Part shown: positions 22,909 through 32,929 of the stretch, in pieces
How positions within the stretch are numbered: the stretch's first letter is position 1
How the letters are laid out: each line of letters starts with the position of its first letter
NCBI GenBank assembly: GCA_033063855.1
Contig: CP093830.1
Span: 22,878,854 to 22,942,853, forward strand
Source: Smittia aterrima
Taxonomy: Eukaryota > Arthropoda > Insecta > Diptera > Chironomidae
Direction of reading: 5' to 3'
Length of the DNA: 64,000 bases
Position numbers and translations under genes: made by a program
Notes under the pieces: model-generated
Database searches by the model: none
Seen by the model: only the letters and a program-made list of their open reading frames with translations
Told to the model about the DNA's origin: nothing

Positions 22909-24348
22909 TTAAGATTCGTCATTTAAAGAGCTGACATAGGATAAGCTTCGTGAGACGGTCGAACCTTGATGATTGGAAATCGAGACTGGTTCTAGGTTGT
23001 AGAAGTCGGCAACCTTTGGTGGAGCCTTATCAGAACAAATTTCAGATATTTGATTAATAATCCACTTTGAAAGCTTGATGACTGCGAGATGCGCTGCAAA
23101 TTGCAGAATCATTGCACCAAAGCCTTTGTATAAACCGCCAATGCCTTCACTAGAAATCGTGTGTAAGTAACAATCGTAGGCGCCTTCGTAACTGGTCAGA
23201 ATAGGAACAACTTGAATTCCAGTGTCAAGGTTGTCGATTATTGTTCGTGTACCCTGAAGTTGAATACGATGAAGAATTGTTTCGAACGGAAAGAAGATTA
23301 TTTCAGAAGTTATTAGCGAGATGATGTTTGAGTAAAGCTCAATTTCGTTGTTGATCGCTGTGAGGTCTCTTGGTCGAGCTCCTTTCTTCTCTTCGCGACG
23401 GTGTATTGATTTGCTAATGATTCGCGTTGATACTCCTTTTATGATGACTCCGAATAAGTATTTAGAGACACCAAAAGACACACATGGGCCGAGTAAAGCC
23501 CAAACTGGAAGCATTCTTCCTTTAGCGGGTACACTCCATGCAAGAAGTCTTGCAGAGCCTTCGCGAAAAACATCAAGAATGCCTGGTTTTTCGCTAGCAA
23601 TATCAGACTGGACCGTCTCAACAAGCGAAGCTGAATAAAATGGCAAAACAATAGCTAGTGAAATCGACTTCAGAATCAGATGGTGAGTAAACTGCTTAAA
23701 TGTGGTGCGTGAATTGATTTCTTTCGGCCACGGAGTGAACTTTGTAAGAACCTAAAATGCAAAATCAATTAGAATCAATTCTATTTCACAAGATTAAATC
23801 GTTCTTACATCTTCAACCGCCAGTGACATTCCTCGAACTAGCAGACTAGATCCGATGCCTTTCCATAGAGTTGTGACTCCTTGTCTTCTATGGAGATGAA
23901 CAATCACTGGCACCAAAGTGATTGGACTCAAGTGAAAACGCTTTGAATTGTTGTGGACTGAAAAAAAACAAAACATTGATATATTGGATTTCAAAAAATT
24001 GAATGTAGCCTACTCACCTTGAACCTGTCGTCTCAAAACAATGAAAGGATGGCTAAGAAGGTTTTCTGTTATAAGCGAGACGAGCGATACGGAAACCGAC
24101 AAGTAGCGACTGAATGAAACATCTTCAGACTCAGGAGAATCGTAGATTGGCTGGTAACTTTTGAAGCTGTTAGTTGTTGTTTTTGGCAGGTTCAAAGTTA
24201 AATCTCTTGGCGAGGAGTGAAAATAGTTATAATTTTCTGGATTATACGAATTGTAAGCTCGACTCGAAATGTTCATTCGTTGAGAATTGTCGGCTTCATC
24301 GAAATCGTCCTCGTCGTCCAGAGAATCATAGCGACCTATGCTTGCCAT
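22909..24348 (-). CDS. Slc25A46: SLC25A46, mitochondrial outer-membrane carrier-fold protein
   Basis: Three exons (minus), 24018-24348, 23809-23957 and 22909-23751, give 440 residues. The ATG at 24348 (MASIGRYDSLDDEDDF) is chosen because the frame upstream has only a GTG. The ~85-residue N-terminus is acidic and polar, typical for this family. The carrier fold begins around LVSLITENLLSHPFIVLRRQ, continues with TTLWKGIGSSLLVRGMSL and the family signature LPFYSASLVETVQS, and ends with FFPFETILHRIQLQGTRTI and GIGGLYKGFGAMILQFA. SLC25A46 is a divergent carrier that resides in the outer membrane and affects mitochondrial fission, MICOS/lipid contacts and neuron health rather than transporting a known substrate. 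Flies have two paralogues; I cannot say which this matches. Confidence 0.92.
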
Positions 24349-24653
24349 TTTCACATTCACTTCTTTGATTTTTCAATCACTTTCAAATGATTTTTCTCTA
24401 TTTTCTTTTATCACTAAATTTTTTAAGGCTGAGCGGCAGAAGAGGTTGTAATTTTCAAGGAATTATGTTAATTTATATTTATTCTAAAATATTTTATAAA
24501 AACTTGGAAGTGTTAAAAAATCATTCTCTGCAAATACTAAGTCCCTGCTGCAGCTTGTGATTAAAAAGAAAGAAACAATTTAAAAGGAATTGCCTTTATT
24601 CTCTTTGAAAAAAAAATAATGCTAAACGCAATAATTCATTTTTCAGCTACTCT
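24349..24653. other. Spacer between SLC25A46 promoter and LysRS 3' end
   Basis: These 305 bp separate the LysRS stop from the SLC25A46 start; both genes run leftward. It holds the LysRS poly(A) signal (TTTATT at 24595-24600, AATAAA on the gene strand) and, toward 24349-24480, the SLC25A46 promoter and 5' UTR. No TATA box is evident. Confidence 0.5.
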
Positions 24654-26694
24654 TCACTCGGTTGATTTCTTTGCCTCTTCACCTTCGGGTTGATTTTGTC
24701 CTCTAGTTGGATCATCTGGTTTCATTGCTGGGAAGGGAAGAACTTCCTTGATGTTATTGTTGTCAGTCAAAAACATCGTTAGACGATCGATTCCGAGTCC
24801 CCATCCTCCTGTTGGTGGTAATCCATATTCGAGAGCCATGCAGAAGTTTTCATCGACTAACTGAGCTTCGTCATCACCAGCTGCTTTGTCGGATGCTTGT
24901 TGTGCGAATCGTTCTCGTTGTACGAATGGATCGTTCAACTCTGTATAAGCATTTGCAAGTTCTTTCTTCATAACGAATAACTCAAATCTCTCAGTTAAAC
25001 CAGGTTCACTGCGATGATATTTAGCAAGTGGGCTCATCAGTTGAGGATGATCGCAAATGAATGTTGGATTAATGCAATCTTCTTCCAAGAACTCTGCGAC
25101 AAGTTTATCTAGCAACCTAGCTGTTGTTCTAGGTGATGGGCATTCAACGCCATGTTTAACACATAACTTGTCGAAGAACTGATTTGATTCCTTGGTTGTT
25201 AGTTGATCAGCTGGTGGAAATTTAACTTTCAAAATTGTTTCCAAAGTCTTCAACATTGGGATTCGTCTGAATGGTGGCGTAAAATCAATCTCAACTTCAG
25301 GTCCTTCTGGGCCCTCTGGATGATATTTAATCTTGTAAGAGCCATGAATAGACTTAACCATTCCTGATAGAAGCTTCTCAGTGATATCAATCAGATCGCT
25401 GTAATCAGCATACGCCATGTAGAATTCACAAGTCGTGAATTCCGGATTGTGAGTTAAATCAATGCCTTCATTACGGAATTGTCTTCCAATTTCGTACACT
25501 CGATCAAGACCACCGACTACGAGCATCTTCAAGTATAATTCCGGAGCAATTCTCATGTAGAGATCCATGTTCAAGTCGTTGTGATGTGTAATGAAAGGCT
25601 TGGCTGTAGCTCCACCAGGAATTTGATTCATCATGGGAGTTTCAATTTCAAGGAATCCAAATTTGTCAAAGAATTGACGGATGTACGAGATGATCTTAGA
25701 TCTCACGTAGAAAACATCGCGAACTCGGTTATTCAGAATGAGATCGAGATAGCGCATTCGGAATCGGGTTTCCTTATCTTTCAGTCCGAAATGCAAATGC
25801 GGCAACATATGAAGACAAGGCGACAACAACGTGATCTACAAAGAGATGAATTGAAGGAATATTTTATATGGAGTTTGTGCGATGCTCACCGTTTTTGGGA
25901 TAATCGAGAGTTCGCCTTTCTTCGTTTTACCGGGATAACCGTTGATTCCAATGATGTCACCACGTCGAATTCTATCGAGCTCAGTGTTGAATGCCTCCTC
26001 GCTAGAGTAAAGTTTAGCATTTGCCATCACTTGGATTTTGACACCTTCACCTCGGACATCATAGAAAATCAACTTGGCTCCTGACTCGCGAATTGCATGA
26101 ACGCGACCAGCCAAACTTAGCGGTTCATTTTCTAAAGATTCGCCGTCCTTTAAGTGATTATATTTCTCGATGAAATCCTCAAGCGATGATGAGACGTGGA
26201 ACTTATGTGGGTATGGGTGAGTTTTCGGATTTGTTTTCAATTCAGCGACTGCAGCAGATCTCAACTTGAAGTATTCGTTCGCCGAGATCTCAGACTCATC
26301 AATTTTTGCTTCCTTCTTCACTCCTGTTTCGACTGGAGCATTTGCTTCCTTCTCAAGTTTCTCCTTCTCCTTTTGTGCAGCCTTCAAACGCCGCTTCAAT
26401 TCACTAAAGAGTAAACGAAAGGTTCAGTACATTAGTCGAGTGTCTAGTTAAAGTTGATAACCTTTTCGAGTTAATACAGGTCGCAGTGAAAAGAGTTTGG
26501 AATTGTTGATTCCTCTCATTTCGAATAATTATAGGCACAAATCTTTTTATCGAATTAACAAATGAGATCATATTCGCAAACAGACTTCAGTTTTTATTTT
26601 ATTTCTGACGCAATTTCCACGTTTTCACTTTCCTCCGTTGACTCTCATAAACTTAATCAAAATCTTACTTCTTCGAGATATTCTCTTCAGCCAT
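24654..26694 (-). CDS. LysRS: Lysyl-tRNA synthetase, class II
   Basis: The cytosolic form has exons 26669-26694, 25890-26403 and 24654-25835 (minus), 573 residues. Exon 1 encodes MAEENISK and splices to give SKNELKRRLKAAQ, the conserved eukaryotic LysRS start of the Lys-rich tRNA-binding helix. An OB-fold anticodon domain follows (LSLAGRVHAIRESGAKLIFY). The catalytic domain shows class II motif 1 (FGFLEIETPMMNQIPGGATA), motif 2 (VYEIGRQFRNEGID ... HNPEFTTCEFY) and motif 3 (LPPTGGWGLGIDRLTMFL). The enzyme charges tRNA-Lys with lysine using ATP and belongs to the multisynthetase complex. A second 5' exon inside intron 1 appears to encode a mitochondrial form. The gene is divergent from IFRD1. 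Confidence 0.96.
26462..26571 (-). CDS. LysRS: Alternative first exon of LysRS encoding a mitochondrial presequence
   Basis: Inside LysRS intron 1 the minus strand has an ATG at 26571 opening MISFVNSIKRFVPIIIR, then a hydroxylated/basic stretch to CINSK. It ends AAAAG|GTTATC at 26462, leaving the two bases the shared exon (acceptor at 26403) needs. The resulting intron, 26404-26461, is 58 bp with a CTAAT branch-like site. The join gives INSKSELKRRLK and a 601-residue protein. The peptide has four basic residues and only one acidic residue (the Glu of RNER), and is amphipathic, as a matrix-targeting sequence should be. Animals make mitochondrial LysRS from the same gene by alternative 5' exons, so this fits; transcription from within intron 1 is inferred. 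Confidence 0.7.
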
Positions 26695-27178
26695 GATGAT
26701 GATTCTATTGAACTCTTTACTTCTACACTTGATTTTATTATTGTTTTATTTGAATTTTTAATAAATTATTAAATTATATTCACAAGAGACGTGAACTGAA
26801 CCTTTAGCAGAAGGGGTTTTAGCACCACCAGATGGGGGTTTTAGCAGTAAAAGTCTAGCTTAAAAGGGGCTTGCTTTTTAGCTAAAATTTCGTGTGTGAT
26901 TCGTGAAAAGTTTTCGGATTATAAAAGAATGAAATCACCATCATACAACGTTCAATCAATTTTCTCATGTTATGAAATTACTTTGAGGTGCATCCAATAT
27001 AACGAAATTGTTCAGAAAGAGACTATAAAAGCAACCATTGGACGATTCATTTGATAGTTCTTTGTCGTCCAAATCAGTAGACAAATTTAGCGAGAAAATT
27101 TTCGCAGTGCAAATACCAGTGAAAGTTACGAATTAAGAATATATATTGTTTAAAGGAAAATAATAAAAATTAAGGAAA
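26695..27178. promoter_or_regulatory. Bidirectional promoter of LysRS and IFRD1 with repeated element
   Basis: These 484 bp lie between divergent start codons. GGGGTTTTAGCA occurs twice (26813-26824 and 26835-26846), with further TTTAGC copies nearby (26802-26808 and about 26877). Between them CCACCAGATGGGGG resembles an insulator-type CTCF core with one main mismatch. No TATA box near either gene. Confidence 0.5.
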
Positions 27179-28718
27179 ATGCCGAGAAATAACAAAAAGT
27201 CCAAAGGTAAGACTGAACGTGATTTTCATCATTTTTTCGCACGAGGACTGAATGGCCTTGGCGCGCAGAGAAACGAGTTTGCTCGGAATTCCACGTTTTC
27301 ACTTTGCTTCTGATGTTTTTCTTATCATCTTAATTTTTTACGGACAGCTGTAGCGTCATTACTTCAGACATGACGTCGTAATAATCGTCATGACTCATTT
27401 TCTCCCACACAAAAGCGAACTTTGGATTCACAACATTTCTAATTCCGTTTCTATTTTTATCTCTTTAGCAAGTCAATCGACTAACAACAATGCTGATATG
27501 TCAGACGACGAGTTTTCAAACGACACAGCGTCAATATATTCCTATCAATCGCGAGACTCTGAAGAAGGAGAAGGAGACAGTAATGCTGTTGAAAATTTTG
27601 AATCTAAATTAGACCAATCGATCGAAGGGGCTCAACAAAAATCCGCTCAAACGCGAACAGAATCACTTCAAGTGCTGAACAAGATCTTGTCTCATAGCGT
27701 AGCGACCTATAATGTTGAAAACCAAAAAGCCACGATTATTGACATCATTGAAAAATCGCTAAAGAAAGGAAAGGGTCAAGAACAAGCTCTGGCAGCTAAG
27801 CTGGCCAGTGTTCTCTTGATTCAGCTTCATGGTGATGAAGAAATCGTCAAGACATTGGCACCACTGCTCCAAACTACAGCATCAGACAAAACAGCTACAC
27901 CAGATGCTCGTGCTAATAGCTGTACATCTTTGGCTTTACTAAACTTTTTAGGTGGCGACGACATTGGCGATTTAATTCATTTGTGCCACTTGTTTGAAGG
28001 GATTTTCATGGGAAGTTATTTAAAAGAAGACACTACAAAGAGTGCAGCTAATGATACAGGGGTTTTACAAGTTGCTGCTTTGAATGCTTGGGCACTTCTT
28101 CTTACCCTCATCCCATCTGGCGACGTTGTTTCACTCATTGAAACAAAACAAATCCTCGGATCATTCAGAGACCTCTTGGGCTTGTTCCAGTCAAAGCATG
28201 TGGAAGTTCGAGTAACAGCTGGTGAAGTTACGGCTCTTCTATTGGAAAGTGGACGTGAACATGATGAAGAATTTCTTAGCGAGTATCTCAGCGAAATGAT
28301 TGAGGCTTCAAAGAGTCTAGCAACAGATTCACAGAAATTCAGAGCTAAACGTGATCGCAAACAGCAGCGTGCTACATTCAGAGATGTCTTGACATACATC
28401 GAAGAAGAAACAGTCCCAGACGTCACAATTCAAGTTGGAAATGGAAAAGTAAAGGAACATCTCGTCTTGGATTCGTTCGCTATGAGTCATCAGTACAATT
28501 CAATTTGTAATGCCCTCGGATCAGGAATGAATATCCATCTTGTTGAGAATGAATTCATTCGCGATATTTTCCAAATGGGTGCCAAGATTGATGCGTCACA
28601 AGTTACTCTGAAAAAGATGAGTAAAAACGAAAAACGAGCGGTACTGGCTGCAAGCTTCAAAGCAAGAACCATCTCAAGAGGAAAGAATCGGGATAAACGA
28701 TCAGCTGTCGTCTCTTAA
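27179..28718 (+). CDS. IFRD1: Interferon-related developmental regulator (IFRD1/IFRD2 family)
   Basis: Exon 1 is a 28 bp coding stub, 27179-27206 (MPRNNKKSK), joined across a 262 bp intron to 27469-28718; the product has 425 residues. Exon 1 is supported by its GTAAGA donor, the phase match and the basic MPxNxKK start common to the family. An acidic Ser-rich stretch (MSDDEFSNDTASIYSYQSRD) precedes an armadillo-like helical domain (EQALAAKLASVLLIQL; GVLQVAALNAWALLLTLIP). The C-terminal IFRD domain shows KFRAKRDRKQQRATFRDVL, LGSGMNIHLVENEFIRDIF and AASFKARTISRGKNRDKRS. Mammalian IFRD1 is a stress-induced transcriptional co-regulator; IFRD2 binds inactive ribosomes. Which role applies here is not visible. 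Candidate poly(A) signals are at 28774 and 28815. Confidence 0.92.
27351..27397 (+). promoter_or_regulatory. CRE and AP-1 type site cluster in IFRD1 intron 1
   Basis: Within 47 bp there are GCGTCA at 27353-27358, TGACGTCG at 27371-27378, CGTCA at 27386-27390 and a perfect AP-1 site TGACTCA at 27391-27397. All are targets of bZIP factors (ATF/CREB/Jun). Mammalian IFRD1 is an ATF4/stress and immediate-early responsive gene, so a stress-response enhancer is a reasonable inference. Confidence 0.45.
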
Positions 28719-29017
28719 ATTTACATTTCACCATAAAAAAAATTCTTCACGGAACATTTACTTCTTCTATTTTAATAAACGAATTACCTATTGCGTTATA
28801 GTTACAAAAATTAAAATAAAGTGCATGAAGTCTAAGGAGATAAAATTTGCTTTGTCTTTTTTTAAAAACAATATCCAACGATTTCTTAAACTGCGTATGC
28901 ATTTCTTGTGTAGCTCACTAGATGTCGCTACTTTAGCTAACCTAGCAAAATAAACAAAGTCAAAATATTTTTATTCTTCCAGAAACTCAAGTTGATTTAA
29001 ATAATAAAAGCTTTAAA
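28719..29017. promoter_or_regulatory. IFRD1 3' UTR and Elp1 promoter
   Basis: The 3' part of IFRD1 with two AATAAA signals occupies the first 100 bp. The Elp1 promoter must fit in the remaining ~190 bp. It contains CACTAGATGTCGC at 28916-28928, similar to insect CTCF-type cores, followed by TTTAGC, echoing the LysRS/IFRD1 promoter. Confidence 0.45.
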
Positions 29018-32000
29018 ATGAGAAATCTTAAGCTTCTCTACAGTTTGAAGTCAAAATTCAGTGAAGTGAAGGCCGATTTGATAACACAACATGCGTTCGA
29101 TGAGAACTTACATTATGTTTACGACTGCGATGTTGTTCGATGTCTCAACACCAGAACCGGTGATATTAAAGATTTGTGTCGTCATGAAGGAGTCATCGCA
29201 ATGGAATTCGTGCAATTAAACGATTGTCTCTGTTTGGTTACCGATCATGGTGAAATTATCCAGCATAATTTCAATGAGAACGAATCTGAAGTTGTGGGAC
29301 TGATAAATGATGGAATTGCAGCTATGTCATGGTCACCAGATCAAGAACTTGTTGTGTTCGTAACGAAGTAAGTCTTTTTACCTTACATTCTATAAAAAAA
29401 TAGAATAAAACGGAATCTCTTTTAGATCATACAACGTCGTTCTCATGTTTTCTACATTTGATGTTCTCGTCGAGTCTTCATTGAATGAGAAAGCAGCTAA
29501 AGAGTTCATCACAGTTGGATGGGGAAAAAAGGAAACACAGTTTCATGGATCAGCTGGCAAAAACTCTCGAAAAACCAAAGAGATTGAAATAAGTGACACT
29601 GAATCTCTTGATAAAACGATTTCATGTTGTTGGCGTGGAGATGGAGAGTTTTTTGCAGTCAACTATGTCGGAGACAATGGAAGAATGTTCAAAGTTTACA
29701 ACAAGGAAGGTGGACTACAATACACTTCAGAGGTTTGTGAAAACTTGCAAGTGCCTATTGCATGGAAACCTTCTGGTCTTTGGATTTGCAAACCAGAGAT
29801 TTATTCAAACAAATATTCGATAACTTTGTTTGAAAGAAATGGATTGAAACACAATGAACTTGTGCTGCCTTTCAAGCCGGATGAAGAGAAGGTTGTTAAT
29901 CTTTCTTGGAGTCAAGACTCCGATATTTTTCTTATCGAAACACTACGTGAAGAAACTAAACGTCGTTTATACTTCTACACTATTTGTAACTATCACTGGT
30001 ATCTTAAGCACCTGATGGAGTTCGACGGAAAGATTTTATATAACTGGAGTCAAAACTTTTCTGAACCCAAACAACTTCACCTCATCGAAATACAAGGTGA
30101 TTCCTCAATGATTCACAGCTTTAAGTTCGATTCCATCGTGAGCAGTTCCAACGGATCAAGTGATTCAGATGAATCCATGGTTGCAGTGATTGATGGTCAA
30201 AAGTTGCTTTTGACAAACTTTAAAAGTCAAATGGTGCCTCCCCCAATGGCCAGCCTCGAAGTTGCTTTAGAGAACTCAGCAAATATTGTTGGTTTTCTGA
30301 TAAACGAAGATGATAACTTCGATTCAAACTCTTTCTTCACAATTGATCCAAATGGAATCGTCAGCTTCTTCAAATGTTTATTCGAAGAGGCAGTTAACGG
30401 CAAACGCTTAATAAAAGCTGAGAAAACAAAATGTCTCAGTACTGGCAGAAAAGGTATCACGCATGCTTTGTGGATCAATCCTGATCATTTTTTGGTAGCT
30501 GAAGGATCCACTTTGGATCTTTTCTCGCTAAAAACGGATTGTAGTGTTCATACTTTTACACTTGAGGATGTAATTGGAAATATAACAACGTTTGGCACGA
30601 CTCAATTCGTAGCACAGCTCATCGATGGAGTACTGGTTGTCCTGAACGTGGATGTAGAAGAAATCACAATGACTGATATTTATTGCGAGAAACTTCCGGA
30701 GTTTTGTGAAAAAATCATTGCAACAACGAATGACCGGGAAACAATCATATTTGCTTTGAACACAATCAAAAAGAAACTTTATCGAAACTCCAACGAGGTG
30801 TCAACTGAAGTCACTTCTTTTACAATCACGAACGACAAAGATTTTCTAATATACACAACAATCGGTGAGCTTAAATTCATTGGACTTGAGCAAAATGTAA
30901 TGGATACTCGAAGAATTGAGCGTGGTTCAAGGATTATTTCTCTCGTCAAGAATAAATCGCAGATCATATTTCAATTGCCAAGAGGAAATTTAGAAACAAT
31001 TTCTCCTAGGATTCTGTCCTTTAAAATTATCAAACGAAATCTGAAGAATCAAGAGTATCGATTAGTTTTCGATCTTCTAAGGAAGGAACGAATCAACTTG
31101 AATCTTATCATCGACCTCAGCCCTCAAAGTTTCTTGAGAGACATCGTCATGTTCATCAAACAAATATCAGACAACATTCCATGGCTCAATCTCTTCCTAA
31201 CGGAACTAAAAGACGAAGATGTCACTGAATCAATGTATAAATTTTGCGGAACTCCAATTACAACAGAGATGTATGATGAATCTTTCACAGTGGCTAACAA
31301 GACGAGCTATATCTGCTCTAAGATGCTTCAAATATTTCAAGAACTTGACCCGAAGAAATATTTGCTTCCATCGTTGACTTGTCATGTCAAAAATCAACAA
31401 CTGGAAACTGCTCTTCAAATGATCTGGGATTTAAAGAAGTCTGGAAACGCAAATAGTGATGCTGACGATGCAGTGAAATATCTCTTGTACTTGATCGACA
31501 TCAATGTGCTTTATAACATCGCTTTGGGCATGTATGACTACCAACTTGTGCTCTTTGTAGCGCAAAAAAGTCAAAAAGACCCAAAGGAATACGTGCCCTT
31601 CCTCAACGAACTCAATAAACTCCCCACGCTCTACGCGAAATATAAAATTGATTGTCATCTTAAGCGATTTTCAAAAGCCGTGCATAACATTGCCCCAATG
31701 TGTGATGACGATGACAAGTTCAATGAATGTAAAGAGCTAACGAAGAAACATGAATTGTATGAAGAAGCTCTGAAAGCTCTCGGTGAAAATCATGCACGAT
31801 ATCAAACTATTTGCATTCTCTTCGGTGATCATTTGAGGATTAAAGGGAAACTTCTCGACGCAAGTTTGCTGTACGAACGCGGAGGAGACTACAAGCAGGC
31901 ATTGGCATGTTCTCGAAACATTCTTGACTCTCAACGTTGCATTATACTAGCGAAGAAATCTGGAATGAGCGAAGATGAAATAATTGAATTGGCTACAAAG

Positions 32001-32883
32001 TTAGCAAATTCTCTCAGGGATGTTGGAAGATGCAGAGAAGCAAGCGCTTTAGCGCGACGATTCCTATGTACACAAGAGCTCATCGAACATCTGATGGCTG
32101 GCTCCATGTACACAGAAGCTATCCTTGAGACATTGTTAACCGGAAATGATCAGATGGTCGATACAAATATTAAACCTAATTTGAAACTTCATCTTGCTGA
32201 TGCTAAGAGGTTGATTGAAGAAGATGTGAATACCTATACAGAGCAGAAAGAAAGATTACTTACAGTTCGTCGCAATAAGATCATAAAACAGCAAGCTCAT
32301 GATGATGAAGACGACACGTTCTCAGACACAACAAGCCTTGTTTCGACAATGAATTCGCGTAATACCTCAAAGACATTCAAAACCAGCAAAACAAAACGTA
32401 AGCACGAGAAAAAGTTGTTGAATCTAAAGGAAGGAAATAAGTTTGAAGATGTCGCCTTGGTTGATTCGATATGGAAACTTTTCCACAAAATAATTGCAAA
32501 CGAAAGCCAACAAGCAATCAAAGAACTCATCAAAAATGGAATTGAGTTACAGCTTGACGAAGAAGCAATGGAATTGCAAGTTGCTTACAAGAAACTTCTT
32601 CTGCTCCTTAAAAACACTCAAAATGAAATTTGGACTACGGAGATGCTGACTGCTGGAAAATATCCGGAAACAGAAGAAGAGATGTTGAACTACAACTTAG
32701 ACAGTTCCTGGTCGAGTAAAATCTGCTACGAACTTATAAGTGAGTTAACTCAATGAACTTTAGTAAGACCCAAAATATATTTTAATTTTTTTTTCAGAAC
32801 CGGAGCAACGTTTCAAGCCAAAACTTAATGTCATCGACTTTGAGATGGAACTTTTCAGGGAATCATCACGCAAAGCAAAGTAA
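29018..32883 (+). CDS. Elp1: Elongator complex protein 1 (IKAP/ELP1)
   Basis: Exons 29018-29367, 29426-32739 and 32798-32883 give 1249 residues, close to the family length. The N-terminal two thirds form WD40-type propellers with conserved stretches AAMSWSPDQELVVFVTK, FITVGWGKKETQFHGSAG, WRGDGEFFAVNYVG, IAWKPSGLWIC, YHWYLKHLMEF and the MVPPPMASLEVAL loop. The C-terminal third is a helical TPR-like array (HYARYQ-type repeats, DASLLYERGGDYKQAL, EHLMAGSMYTEAI). Near the end is the basic patch KTSKTKRKHEKKLLNLKEG, a nuclear-localisation/tRNA-binding segment in the family. ELP1 is the scaffold of Elongator, which makes the cm5U modification at the tRNA wobble position. The start is the first ATG; poly(A) signal at 32917-32922. 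It shares tRNA biology with LysRS nearby, though no operon is implied. Confidence 0.96.
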
Positions 32884-32916
32884 AGTACATCGTGTAGGCA
32901 CAACAAATTATCAAGA

Positions 32917-32922
32917 AATAAA
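32917..32922 (+). other. Poly(A) signal of Elp1
   Basis: AATAAA 34 bp after the Elp1 stop codon; the only close candidate, giving a 3' UTR of roughly 50-60 nt. Confidence 0.65.
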
Positions 32923-32929
32923 GTCCTTT

